Source: JABMRP01 sp964444795 | Lineage (GTDB): Bacteria; Planctomycetota; Planctomycetia; Pirellulales; Thermoguttaceae | Direction of reading: 5' to 3' | Length of the DNA stretch: 42,033 nucleotides | Assembly (NCBI GenBank): GCA_964444795.1 | Contig: CAYUIQ010000048.1 | Coordinates: 1-42,033, forward strand | Shown here: positions 32,274-40,730 of the stretch, piece by piece | Position numbering within the stretch: the first letter of the stretch is position 1 | Layout: every line of letters starts with the position of its first letter | Made by a program: the position numbers and the translations under genes | The notes under the pieces: generated by a model | Databases searched by the model: none | What the model saw: only the letters and a program-made list of their open reading frames with translations | Told to the model about the DNA's origin: nothing

Positions 32274-34882
32274 TCAATGCCCAGCTACTAACCGAACTGC
32301 GTCGCATCGTCGGCGACGAGCACGTTTCGACCGGCCGTGCCGACGTCGAGGTCTATTCCTACGACGCGTCGCCCGACACGAGCACGCCGGGCGCCGTGGT
32401 CTTCCCGGCTGACGCCCCGCAAATCGCCGAAGTCGTTCAGGCGGCTACCCGGGCGGGAATGCCTTACGTTCCCCGAGGTTTTGGCACCAACCTCTCCGGC
32501 GGAACGATCATCGCCGAGGGCGGACTGGTTATCGAACTCTCGCGGATGAACCGCATTGTCGACATTCGGCCCGAGGCCCGGTATGCGATAGTCGAGACCG
32601 GCGCGACCAATTTCGAATTGCAGGAAGCTCTGGCGCCGCTGGGTTTCACCTACGCGCCGGATCCGGCCAGCCAGAAAGTGGCAACCCTGGGCGGCAACAT
32701 CGCCGAGAACGCGGGCGGGCCCCATTGCCTGAAGTACGGCGTGACCTCCAATCATGTGCTGGGGATGACCATGGTCTTGCCCGGCGGCCAGATCATCGAC
32801 ACCGGCGGTCCGGCCTTGGACCCACCCGGTTACGATCTGCGCGGTGTACTCATCGGCAGCGAGGGCACGTTGGCGATCGTCACCGAGATCGTCGTGCGGA
32901 TCTTGCCCTTGCCCGAGTCGATTACCACCATGCTGGTCATCTATGACGACATCGCCCAGGCGGCCCAATCGGTCTCCGACGTGATCGCCGCCGGCATCGT
33001 ACCCGCGACGTTGGAAATGGTCGATGCGACAATGATCGGCGCTATTGAGGACAGCAAGCCCAGCGGCTATCCTCGGGACGCAGCCGCCGTGTTGATTGCC
33101 GAGGTCGACGGCCTGGCCATCGGATTGGAGGCACAAGCCGAGCGAATCAGCCGGATCTGCACCAGCAACGGCTGCCGCGAGGTCCGCCGGGCGAAAAACG
33201 CCGCCGAGCGAGAGCAACTCTGGGCGGGTCGCCGGGGGGCCTTCGGGGCCATTGCCCGACTGGCTCCCAACTTCCTCGTCAACGACTGCACCGTACCCCG
33301 CAACCGAATACCCGAGGCGCTGAAGCAAGTCGCCGCCATCGCCGAGACGTACGGGCTCGGCCAGGGCAACGTTTTTCACGCCGGCGACGGCAACCTCCAT
33401 CCGCTGTTGCTGTACGATGCCCGCGACGCCGATCAGACCCGCCGCGTCCACGAGGCGGCCGTGAAGGTCATGGAAGCCTGCGTTGCCCTTGACGGCACGA
33501 TCACGGGCGAACACGGTGTCGGGCTGGAGAAGATCAGTGCCATGCGAATGATCTTCTCCGAGGACGACCTCGATTTCCAGCGCTCGTTGCGAAGGGCCTT
33601 CGACACGGACGATCTGCTCAATCCCGGCAAGATCTTCCCACCACCGGTGGAAGCGGACGAACCGCCCGAGGAAACGCCGCCGTCGGGAGAAGAGATTGGC
33701 GGCCGGCAAGAGTTGGTTCCGACGGACGTGGACCAGGCGTGCGAGTGGGTCCGTCGCGCGGTGATCGAAAACGTGGCCTTGTTGCCGACGGGCAACGGCA
33801 CGCAGTCTGGTTTCGGCGATTCTTGTCGGCCCAAGGCCCTCCAGATACACAGCACGAACTTCTCGGCCGTGGTCGACTACGACCCGGCCAATCAGGTCGT
33901 GGTCGCCGGCTCCGGCATGACACTCGGGACACTTCAGGCCCTCTTGGCCGAGCGAGACCAATGGCTGCCGTTGCGTCCGCCGCAAGGCGGCCGGTGTACG
34001 CTCGGAGGTCTGGCCGCCTTGGGCACGCGTGGACCCGAGCGAATGCGTTACGGAGCGCCGCGGGATCTGGCGCTGGGGCTGAAGTTTCTCTCGGGCCAGG
34101 GACGACTCATTGCGGCCGGCGGACGCGTCGTTAAGAACGTCGCCGGATACGACCTGACCCGGCTGTTGATCGGTTCCATGGGAACGCTCGGACTGATTAC
34201 CGAGCTGACGTTCCAAGTGGCGTCTCTGCCGGAGTCTTGCGTTGCCCAGGTGGCAACGGGACCGCTACGGCAGTGTGCGGCGGCTGCAACGAAACTGCTA
34301 TGTAGCCGCTTCGAGCCGGCTTTCGTGATCGGCCTGCCCAACGAGCCGGCCCTGCAAGTCGCGGGCAACGGCGATTCGTGGCAATTGATCGCCGGATTTG
34401 AAGGGTTCGAGGAAACGGTGATCTTTCAAACAGAGCGCTGCCGTAGGATATTCGACGGTGCCGGCCTGGATGCTGGAGAATCCCGCAAGTACGCGGCCCG
34501 CGAAGGACTTTGTGGAGAGTACTTCAATCTCCTCGGGCGCGGCGCTGTGCGGATGCGGGCCGATTTGCCGTTGGACCGGGCCGCGGAATTCCTCTCTGTC
34601 GCCGCTGAGAAACTGAGTTCGGCATCCGTGCTGGTCGATTTCGGCTGCGGCCGGGTCACGGCAACCGACGAGAGTTTGACATCCGACACGTGGAAGCAAT
34701 TTTGCGAGATGGCCCGGTCCTTGGGAGGTCACGCCGTGCTGGAGAAAGCCCCCCGGGAGTTTGCCGGCGGCGAGAGCATATTCGGACTGCCGAGGGTCGC
34801 TTGGCCGATGATGCGGCGCATCAAGGCGGCGCTTGACCCGCACGACGTATTCGCCCCCGGCCGCCTGCCCAGTGTTTCGTGA
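32270..34882 (+). CDS. Glycolate oxidase GlcD-GlcE fusion
   Basis: An 870-residue protein made of two FAD_binding_4-type flavoproteins. Residues 1-460 match GlcD: AGMPYVPRGFGTNLSGGTI and LGGNIAENAGGPHCLKYG bind FAD. GQGNVFHAGDGNLHPLLLYD and GTITGEHGVGLEK are the FAD-oxidase C-terminal signatures, ending LLNPGKIFPPP. A Pro/Glu-rich linker (about 460-485) leads to a GlcE-like half with VVVAGSGMTLGTLQALLAE, LPLRPPQGGRCTLGGLAAL and GGRVVKNVAGYDLTRLLIGSMGTLGLITE. In E. coli these are separate subunits, so the fusion gives a fixed 1:1 ratio. ATG overlaps the aminotransferase stop; glcF follows after 15 bp. A long open frame upstream of 32270 is a shadow. Confidence 0.94.
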   Translation: MINAQLLTELRRIVGDEHVSTGRADVEVYSYDASPDTSTPGAVVFPADAPQIAEVVQAATRAGMPYVPRGFGTNLSGGTIIAEGGLVIELSRMNRIVDIRPEARYAIVETGATNFELQEALAPLGFTYAPDPASQKVATLGGNIAENAGGPHCLKYGVTSNHVLGMTMVLPGGQIIDTGGPALDPPGYDLRGVLIGSEGTLAIVTEIVVRILPLPESITTMLVIYDDIAQAAQSVSDVIAAGIVPATLEMVDATMIGAIEDSKPSGYPRDAAAVLIAEVDGLAIGLEAQAERISRICTSNGCREVRRAKNAAEREQLWAGRRGAFGAIARLAPNFLVNDCTVPRNRIPEALKQVAAIAETYGLGQGNVFHAGDGNLHPLLLYDARDADQTRRVHEAAVKVMEACVALDGTITGEHGVGLEKISAMRMIFSEDDLDFQRSLRRAFDTDDLLNPGKIFPPPVEADEPPEETPPSGEEIGGRQELVPTDVDQACEWVRRAVIENVALLPTGNGTQSGFGDSCRPKALQIHSTNFSAVVDYDPANQVVVAGSGMTLGTLQALLAERDQWLPLRPPQGGRCTLGGLAALGTRGPERMRYGAPRDLALGLKFLSGQGRLIAAGGRVVKNVAGYDLTRLLIGSMGTLGLITELTFQVASLPESCVAQVATGPLRQCAAAATKLLCSRFEPAFVIGLPNEPALQVAGNGDSWQLIAGFEGFEETVIFQTERCRRIFDGAGLDAGESRKYAAREGLCGEYFNLLGRGAVRMRADLPLDRAAEFLSVAAEKLSSASVLVDFGCGRVTATDESLTSDTWKQFCEMARSLGGHAVLEKAPREFAGGESIFGLPRVAWPMMRRIKAALDPHDVFAPGRLPSVS

Positions 34883-34897
34883 TTCGAGGGCAAATAG

Positions 34898-36154
34898 ATG
34901 ACCATCGAGCAACACCACGACGACGTGACCCGCTGCAACCGCTGTGGCTTCTGTCAGGCGGCGTGCCCGATCTTCCGCGCCACCGGGCACGAGGCTGGCG
35001 TGGCCCGGGGGCGGTTGGCGTTGTTGCGGGCCTTGGCCGAGAAGCGGATCGAGTGGAACGACGACCTCGAAGAGCCGCTCTTCGCGTGTTTGCTCTGCGG
35101 GGCCTGTACGGCCAATTGTTTCCCGGGGGTGGCCACGGCCGATCTGATTACCGACGCCCGCGGCGAGTATCTCGACCGTGTCGGCCGCAATCGACTGCAT
35201 AAGCTGCTGTTCGAGAAGATTCTGCCGTATCCCGGCCGACTACGGCTGGCGTCTCGGCTCGCGGCGCTCGGTAAGAAGGCCGGACTGCTGGCGATCACCC
35301 GGGCGCTGGGGTTGTTGCGGATCTTCGGTCGCGACTTCCCCGAGGCCTCGCAGATCGTCGACCAGATCCCGAGCAGCGCTTTTCGCCGGCGCGTGCCGCC
35401 CGGCGTGGTCGAGGGCACGGGGACGCTGCGGATCGGCTACTTCGTCGGCTGTGGCACCGACGTGATGTGTCCGCAGACCGCCGACGCAACGTTGCGAATC
35501 TTGTGCAAGCTCGGCAAGACCGTCGAGGTATTGGACAATTGCTGCTGCGGCTTGCCGCCGCTGACGTACGGCGAACGGCCGGCCGCCGAGCAACTGGTCG
35601 AGAAGAACCTTCGGCTGGTCGGCACTTCTTCCAAGGACGGGGCAGGCAGATTTGACGTCGTCGTATCCGACTGTTCGAGCTGTGCCTCGTTCTTGAAGAA
35701 GTATCCGACGCTGTTTCCCGAGGACGACCCGCGGCACGCCGCGGCCGAGAGGTTTGCCGCGTTGGTCCGCGATCTCCCGGAGTTGGTGGCCTCGACCGAC
35801 GGTCTGTCTTTCCCGAAGCAGCGGGAGAAGGTCATCGCGACGTATCACGATCCGTGCCACGCGTCGCGCGGCCAAGGTTTAGTCGCCCAGCCACGCGAGA
35901 TCCTCCGTTCGATCCCCGGCCTGGAGTTCCGCGAGTTGCCCGAGGCCGACTGGTGCTGCGGCGGAGCCGGCTCCTACGCCCTGTCTCACTACGACCTCTC
36001 GCGCAAGGTGCTGGATCGAAAGATGGACAATCTTAAACAGACCGGGGCCGAGCTGTTGGTGACCTCCTGCCCGGCCTGCATCATTCACCTCTCCTACGGA
36101 GTGCGCAAGCGAGGACTTCCGGTGCGAGTGTGCCATGTTTCGGAACTGCTCTAG
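34898..36154 (+). CDS. glcF: Glycolate oxidase Fe-S subunit, GlcF-like
   Basis: A 418-residue Fe-S protein that takes electrons from the GlcDE flavoprotein to the respiratory chain. It has two ferredoxin motifs, CNRCGFCQAACP (Cys 13, 16, 19, 23) and CLLCGACTANCFP (Cys 64, 67, 70, 74). Two CCG cysteine-rich domains follow: GYFVGCGTDVMCPQ with DNCCCGLPPLTYGE, and YHDPCHASRGQG with DWCCGGAGSYALSH. GAGGG stands about eight bases before the ATG at 34898. Third gene of the aminotransferase-glcDE-glcF operon. Lactate utilisation subunits share this layout, but the glyoxylate aminotransferase favours glycolate. Confidence 0.92.
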   Translation: MTIEQHHDDVTRCNRCGFCQAACPIFRATGHEAGVARGRLALLRALAEKRIEWNDDLEEPLFACLLCGACTANCFPGVATADLITDARGEYLDRVGRNRLHKLLFEKILPYPGRLRLASRLAALGKKAGLLAITRALGLLRIFGRDFPEASQIVDQIPSSAFRRRVPPGVVEGTGTLRIGYFVGCGTDVMCPQTADATLRILCKLGKTVEVLDNCCCGLPPLTYGERPAAEQLVEKNLRLVGTSSKDGAGRFDVVVSDCSSCASFLKKYPTLFPEDDPRHAAAERFAALVRDLPELVASTDGLSFPKQREKVIATYHDPCHASRGQGLVAQPREILRSIPGLEFRELPEADWCCGGAGSYALSHYDLSRKVLDRKMDNLKQTGAELLVTSCPACIIHLSYGVRKRGLPVRVCHVSELL

Positions 36155-36523
36155 GTGCAAATCCGCGAGCACTGGCCGCGGTTGTCCGGCCTCGAATAAA
36201 GAAGCTTCGGCCCGCAAGCGTGATCGTCCAGCAGGAGGTGGAAATGGTCCGCGGCGCCGGGCGTTGAGACGGGAATGATGCGTCCAGTACGGCAACGCGT
36301 TCGTGGCCGTACCGTTGCTGGTCGGGCTCGGATTTCCGGCGCTGGCGGCCGACGCCTTCATCGAACTTCCAGTACCCGATGGTCGACGTGTGTACGGTCG
36401 GCTGGTATAATTGCCGGATGGAGAGTTTGGGAAGGACAAGGAGAAATCGTCCCAGGTCACGGTTGGATGTCCAGACGCGATAACCTCGTGTCGGCCTAGC
36501 CGTACACAAAGGAGGACATGAAG
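36155..36523 (-). pseudogene. Non-coding stretch with a probable LamG-domain remnant
   Basis: No intact gene is visible between glcF and the next DUF1080 gene. On the minus strand at about 36354-36388 the sequence reads TIGYWKFDEG, the typical opening of LamG/concanavalin-like domains (GYWKFDEGSG). A neighbouring frame continues with ASAGNPSPTSNGTATN, as if a frameshift had occurred after it. No further blade or stop-free continuation supports a functional domain, so a decayed fragment is the best reading. Confidence 0.3.
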
Positions 36524-37315
36524 ATGAAAACAGAGAATCGTAGCAGGATTGTGTTTGCCTTCCTTTCAGTCATCATTCCGGCGATCTTTGCGTCGACAGC
36601 ACTGGCCGATGTTGGAGTCGGGGCTGCACCCGTGGAGGGCGCGGAGGTCATATTTGACGGGACCCGCAAGATGCTCGATGACAAATGGACCTACTGGGAC
36701 GGGCCACGATTTTCAAGCTCTTTGCCGATCCAATGGAAGATCGTTGATGACCCGGTTGATGAAGGGCGGGTCGTACAAAGCGATGACCCCAAGGCGGCCG
36801 GCGGTCGCTATGGAGCGGCCGATATTGTAACGAAGAAGAAATACCGCGATTTCCGCCTTCATATCGAATTCGTGGTAATGAAAAGAGGCGGAAACAGCGG
36901 CGTATACCTCCAGAATCGATATGAGATCCAGGTCCTCGACGGTGACAAGGGGAAGCATGGGATGGCCGCGGTCATCAACGAGGCCGCGGCGCCTTTCGAC
37001 GCTTACAACGGTACCGGGAAATGGAACGCCTACGATATCACTTTCCGCGCGGCCAGATTCAAGGATGGCAAACTAATTGAGAAGGCGAAGGTAACGATCT
37101 ATTTCAACGGCAAGAAAGTGCATGTCAACCAGGTAATCAACCAGGTGTGGGGTGGGCCGGCTTCTGGCCTTGACGGTGGCAACGAAGGCGGAAAAGGCAT
37201 AACCGATGGTCCCGGCGGGCTCAAGCTCCAGTGCGAGGGACACGATGTCCGCTATCGTCATGTTTGGATCAAGGAACTGGATTTGAAGGAAGCCGATACG
37301 GATTTCACGAAATGA
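36524..37315 (+). CDS. DUF1080 (3-keto-disaccharide hydrolase-like) secreted protein
   Basis: About 263 residues with a signal peptide (IVFAFLSVIIPAIFASTALAD) and one DUF1080 domain. Recognisable parts are VIFDGTRKMLDDKWTYWDG, YRDFRLHIEFVVMKRGGNSGVYLQNRYEIQVLD, and GPGGLKLQCEGHDVRYRHVWIKEL at the end. GNSGVYLQNRYEIQVLD is the core family motif. AAAGGAGG precedes two in-frame ATGs: 36518 is only 2-3 bases away and 36524 is about eight, so I prefer the latter. The downstream sulfatase begins 268 bp after the stop, repeating the gene pairing seen at 1994-4589, though here without overlap. The 268-bp space holds no gene I can support. Confidence 0.92.
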   Translation: MKTENRSRIVFAFLSVIIPAIFASTALADVGVGAAPVEGAEVIFDGTRKMLDDKWTYWDGPRFSSSLPIQWKIVDDPVDEGRVVQSDDPKAAGGRYGAADIVTKKKYRDFRLHIEFVVMKRGGNSGVYLQNRYEIQVLDGDKGKHGMAAVINEAAAPFDAYNGTGKWNAYDITFRAARFKDGKLIEKAKVTIYFNGKKVHVNQVINQVWGGPASGLDGGNEGGKGITDGPGGLKLQCEGHDVRYRHVWIKELDLKEADTDFTK

Positions 37316-37583
37316 CCCCGGACCGCATTCTTTCGGCCGGTATGATTGCCGGATGGAGTATTTCGCCTGCGAATGCGGAATCGGCCGTTGAAGAGCCGGG
37401 TTATCCTGAACCCGTTACCCCAACAGCCGCCAAATCCGAACCAATGGGCCATCGGGGCGAAGACGATGAACAACCCTGTAATCAACCCCGGGTTTGTTGC
37501 GGTCGATGCCCGGGATCGCGATCGTGTCGACGGCCGTGTGGAATGACGCTGTAAAGACGATCCATGGCCAAAGGACTTTCCAC

Positions 37584-38942
37584 ATGATTCGCGCATTGCT
37601 CCTCGCCACGGTAACTCTGTCGGCGGCCCAACCGTCACTTTCCGCCGACACGGCCAAGCCGAACATCGTCCTCATCTTCGTCGACGACATGGGATACGGC
37701 GACCTCGGTTGTTACGGCAACAAACTCAACAAGACACCGAACATCGACCGCCTCGCCGCGGAGGGGCAGCGATGGACGAGTTTCTATTCCTCGGGCGCCA
37801 CTTGCGTACCGAGCCGGCGAGGTCTGATGACCGGTCGCCATCCGGCGCTCATGGGCAGAGCCAACCTCGCCGACTCGCGCGACAAGCTCATGCCCGCGGT
37901 GCTGAAAAGGCACGGGTATGCAACGGCCATCCTGGGTAAATGGCATTTGGCCGGCTACCCGAAGGATTTCACCACCTCCCCGATGCACCCGCTCGAATGC
38001 GGCTTCGATTACCACTACGGCACACCCGGCAGCAACGATGTCCCCGCGCCGGGGGGCAAGGTCCAGAACCGTGATCTGTTCGACACCTGCAACAAGTTCA
38101 CGTTTCACGTGCCGCTGATCCGGGGCCGCGAGGTGGTTCAGTATCCGGCTAACCAGGAATTACTCACCTCGCGTTACACCGAGCAGGCGGTCCATTGGAT
38201 CAGGCGGAACAAAGACAAGCCGTTTTTCCTGTATCTCGCACACAACATGCCTCATGCGCCGGTTTTCGCCTCGGAAGAATTCCAGGGCAAGAGCAAGGGC
38301 GGACGCTTCGGCGACGTGATCGAAGAGATTGACTGGTCTGTTGGTCAGGTGATGAAAGCGATCCGCGATGACGGACTTCGTGAGCAGACGCTCATCGTTT
38401 TCACCAGCGACAACGGGCCTTGGTCGATGTTCGGGCCGCATGGCGGTACGGCGGCTCCGCTGAGAGGCGAAAAGGGGACATCCTGGGAAGGTGGCTACCG
38501 TGTGCCGGGTATCTTCCGCTGGCCCGGAAAGATCAAGCCCGGCGTCATTGACGGCCTGGCGGCCAATCTTGACCTGTATGCAACCTTCGCCAGGCTCGCC
38601 AGTGGTTCGGAACCGGCCAAGGATTCAACCGCACAACCGGGTTACATCTCGAAGGACTTGACCCCCGCGCTGCTGCACAACGAACCTAGCCCGCGAAAAC
38701 AATGGCTTTACAGCAGTGGAGCGACCGCGTTTCGTTCCGGACAATACAAGATTCACCTCAGTACCAAGGCCCGCTCATCCGACCCGGATACCCGCAGACG
38801 CGAACCCATTGCCCGGCATGACCCGCCGCTGCTGTTTGACCTGTCCAACGACATCAGCGAACAGCACAACATGTCGGCCGAGGGGCCGGAGATCGTCGAC
38901 CAACTGGTGAAGGAGATGGCGGCGTTCCGCGGGGAGCAATAG
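37584..38942 (+). CDS. Sulfatase (arylsulfatase A type)
   Basis: A 452-residue secreted sulfatase. Signal peptide IRALLLATVTLSAAQPSLSA is followed by NIVLIFVDDMGYGDLGCYG, which carries metal ligands Asp 34-35. ATCVPSRRGLMTGRHP holds the C-x-P-S-R formylglycine site (Cys 74). Later come KWHLAGYPK, HNMPHAPVFAS and VFTSDNGPWSMFGPHGG, which give the remaining active-site Lys, His and Asp/Asn. Length is usual for the family and it lacks the extra C-terminal domain of the first sulfatase. The ATG at 37584 follows AAAGGA; 30 upstream open codons are excluded because the signal peptide starts here. It needs a formylglycine-generating enzyme, not seen in the window. Confidence 0.94.
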   Translation: MIRALLLATVTLSAAQPSLSADTAKPNIVLIFVDDMGYGDLGCYGNKLNKTPNIDRLAAEGQRWTSFYSSGATCVPSRRGLMTGRHPALMGRANLADSRDKLMPAVLKRHGYATAILGKWHLAGYPKDFTTSPMHPLECGFDYHYGTPGSNDVPAPGGKVQNRDLFDTCNKFTFHVPLIRGREVVQYPANQELLTSRYTEQAVHWIRRNKDKPFFLYLAHNMPHAPVFASEEFQGKSKGGRFGDVIEEIDWSVGQVMKAIRDDGLREQTLIVFTSDNGPWSMFGPHGGTAAPLRGEKGTSWEGGYRVPGIFRWPGKIKPGVIDGLAANLDLYATFARLASGSEPAKDSTAQPGYISKDLTPALLHNEPSPRKQWLYSSGATAFRSGQYKIHLSTKARSSDPDTRRREPIARHDPPLLFDLSNDISEQHNMSAEGPEIVDQLVKEMAAFRGEQ

Positions 38943-38999
38943 TTGGGCATGCCAAGTCGTTTTATACCTGACGCTTGCGAATGAGAAGGGCAATGCAAC

Positions 39000-39800
39000 A
39001 TGGCCAATAACAAACCCGGTGCAAAAAAGACCACCGCGTTGATCACCGGTGCATCGAGTGGAATCGGCGCCGAATTTGCCCGGCAACTTGCCGCACGGGG
39101 TATGAATCTGGTCCTTGTGGCTCGGCGGGAAGAACGGCTGGCCGCCTTGCGCGACGAGTTGGAGCAGAAGCACGGCATCCGTGCCGAGGTGCTGGTTGCC
39201 GATCTTCTGGTGGCCGAAGACATCGAACGGGTCGAGCGGCGCATCGCCGAGTTGACCGACCTGGAAATCCTCGTCAACAACGCGGGGTTCGGAGTCTTGG
39301 GTAACTTTTGTGAAGTCGACATCCAGGGACAACTCGATATGATCGGCATCCACATTCTCGCCACGGTCCGGCTGGCGCGTGCGGCGGTGGCGGACATGAT
39401 TGGGCGGAAGCGAGGATTCATCATCAATCTCTCCTCCGTGGCCGCGTTCTTGATCGACGGCAAGAATAACACCTATTGCGCCGCCAAGGCGTATGTGAAT
39501 TCGTTCTCCGAGTCGTTGCAGGATGAGCTTCGCGGCACGGGCGTGAAGGTCCAAGCGTTGTGCCCCGGCTTCACCAGTACCGAGTTCCACAGCACCGGAT
39601 CATTCGCGAACTTCGACAAGTCGCAGATTCCCAAATGGATGTGGGGGTCTGCCGGACATGTGGTGGCCAAGTCGCTCAAAGCCCTTCGGGGCAAACGGGT
39701 GATCGTCGTTCCGGGCATCCTCAACACGATCATCGTACGCAATCTTCGTCGCCCGCTGACCAGACCCCTCGCGATGGCGCTGGCGCGATCGACCAAGTAG
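39000..39800 (+). CDS. Short-chain dehydrogenase/reductase family protein
   Basis: A 266-residue classical-type SDR. TALITGASSGIGAEFARQLA is the nucleotide-binding motif (TGxxxGIG, residues 16-23). ILVNNAGFGVLG is the NAG motif. The catalytic set is Ser 145/146 (INLSSVAAF), Tyr 159 and Lys 163 (YCAAK). LVLVARREERL after the second strand, with Arg residues, suggests NADP(H). The C-terminal part (MWGSAGHVVAKSLKALRGKRVIVVPG) resembles the DltE/YqjQ-like group. The substrate is unknown. ATG 39000 has GAGAAGGG upstream. The gene starts 57 bp after the sulfatase and may share its transcript. A repeat element begins about 24 bp after its stop. Confidence 0.93.
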   Translation: MANNKPGAKKTTALITGASSGIGAEFARQLAARGMNLVLVARREERLAALRDELEQKHGIRAEVLVADLLVAEDIERVERRIAELTDLEILVNNAGFGVLGNFCEVDIQGQLDMIGIHILATVRLARAAVADMIGRKRGFIINLSSVAAFLIDGKNNTYCAAKAYVNSFSESLQDELRGTGVKVQALCPGFTSTEFHSTGSFANFDKSQIPKWMWGSAGHVVAKSLKALRGKRVIVVPGILNTIIVRNLRRPLTRPLAMALARSTK

Positions 39801-39854
39801 GCGGAAGAAGTGAGCGCACGACTTAGGACTTGTACAGGAATTACCTCCCGATCT

Positions 39855-39903
39855 AGCTATGAGCTATGAGCTTTGAGCTTTGAGCTTTGAGCTATGAGCT
39901 ATG
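39855..39903 (+). repeat. Array of seven 7-bp repeats (AGCTATG/AGCTTTG), left
   Basis: Seven contiguous heptamers: AGCTATG x2, AGCTTTG x3, AGCTATG x2. They are contiguous with no spacers, so this is not a CRISPR. The array lies directly upstream of the ribosome site of the four-helix-bundle gene. Confidence 0.95.
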
Positions 39904-39918
39904 AGGAAGGAAAGAGAG

Positions 39919-40281
39919 ATGGCTAGGGACTTTCGGAAGATCACGGCGTGGCAGCGGGCACATGCCATGACGCTGCGGATATACCAGGCAACGTCGGGGT
40001 TTCCCGGCGACGAGCGGTTCGGGCTCGTGGCGCAGATACGGCGGGCGTGTGCGTCGATCCCGACCAACGTGGCCGAAGGCTGCGGGCGTAGCACCAACAG
40101 CGAGCTTGCCCGTTTCATCGACATCGCCACGGGTTCGGCCAGCGAAGTCGAGTACCAACTGCTGCTAGCCAAGGACCTCGGATATCTGCCCAAAGACCAG
40201 CACACGGACCTCTCCACCGAAATCATAGAAATCCGCCGTATGCTCCTCGCCTTCAACAAGACACTCCGAACAAGCCCATAG
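39919..40281 (+). CDS. Four-helix-bundle protein (S23/Avd-like)
   Basis: A 120-residue protein of the family found inside 23S rRNA intervening sequences and, as Avd, in diversity-generating retroelements. ARDFRKITAWQRAHAMTLRIY is the family opening, FGLVAQIRRACASIPTNVAEGCGR the conserved helix 2 motif, and SASEVEYQLLLAKDLGYL helix 3. Members form pentameric barrels that bind nucleic acid. I choose ATG 39919 because AAGGAAAGAGAG precedes it; ATG 39901 lies inside the heptamer array. The stop lies within the first right-hand heptamer, so the coding region fills the space between the arrays exactly. No reverse transcriptase, variable repeat or rRNA lies nearby. Confidence 0.92.
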   Translation: MARDFRKITAWQRAHAMTLRIYQATSGFPGDERFGLVAQIRRACASIPTNVAEGCGRSTNSELARFIDIATGSASEVEYQLLLAKDLGYLPKDQHTDLSTEIIEIRRMLLAFNKTLRTSP

Positions 40282-40318
40282 CTCAAAGCTCATAGCTCAT
40301 AGCTCATAGCTCATAGCT
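40277..40318 (-). repeat. Array of six 7-bp repeats (CATAGCT/CAAAGCT), right
   Basis: Six contiguous heptamers, reverse complements of the left array: CATAGCT, CAAAGCT, CATAGCT x4. The TAG stop of the four-helix-bundle gene falls in the first one. A transcript across both arrays could fold into a long hairpin with the gene in its loop. Confidence 0.95.
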
Positions 40319-40499
40319 AGATCGGGAAGGAATTCCCATACGAGTCCTTAGAAGCCGTCGGCATGCACTGAAAACCCGAGGCTACTCCACGTGCAACCGA
40401 GGAGAAGCGGCGGCTCTGAGCTTCCGCGGCCCCAAGAAACATGGCGTCATCGGAATAGATCTGATCAGGACCACCCGGTTCATCAAGTGTGAGAAACGC

Positions 40500-40570
40500 G
40501 AGGGCACGGCCCGTTTCGCCAGGAACGTACCGTCGCAGTCGCGAATGACGTGTGTTGGGCGACGGTCCTC
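40500..40570 (-). pseudogene. Possible integrase/transposase trace in the 40349-40730 spacer
   Basis: On the minus strand this stretch reads RPTHVIRDCDGTFLAK, which recalls the VIRDRDxKF block of IS3/IS481-type DDE integrases. It is short, other integrase motifs are not found around it, and flanking frames are broken. The rest of 40349-40730 shows no gene; it must contain the promoter of the sugar-isomerase-like gene. Confidence 0.3.
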
Positions 40571-40730
40571 TTGCTCGTCGGGGAACGCACACGCGCGGTC
40601 ACCGTGTTCTTGACAATCGATCCTGAGTATAGCGATAATGGTTGTCGAGTTGTTGCCTGAGTGGACGCGGTATTCCTCTGAGGCTCGCACAAGGTACTCG
40701 ACGGTCATCTCTAGAAAAAGGGACTTGACG

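Larger units (their letters stand above)
39825..40348 (+). mobile_element. Putative non-autonomous element carrying a four-helix-bundle gene
   Basis: A unit of about 524 bp. Ends at 39825-39861 and 40312-40348 are imperfect inverted repeats (about 32 of 37 positions match by eye). Inside each end is an array of 7-bp units, AGCTATG/AGCTTTG on the left and their reverse complements on the right. Between the arrays lies only the four-helix-bundle gene. No transposase, recombinase or clear target duplication is visible. The element sits in a short intergenic space right after the SDR gene. Confidence 0.65.

Noticed and set aside
32288..34216. 642-codon minus-strand frame opposite the GlcD-GlcE gene
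   Set aside because: It mirrors a well-conserved flavoprotein in phase; no signal, domain or ribosome site supports it.
39919..40281. Diversity-generating retroelement based on the Avd-like gene
   Set aside because: No reverse transcriptase, template/variable repeat pair or C-type lectin target gene lies in the neighbourhood.
39855..40318. CRISPR-like repeats around the four-helix-bundle gene
   Set aside because: The 7-bp units are contiguous without spacers and are inverted on the two sides of one gene.
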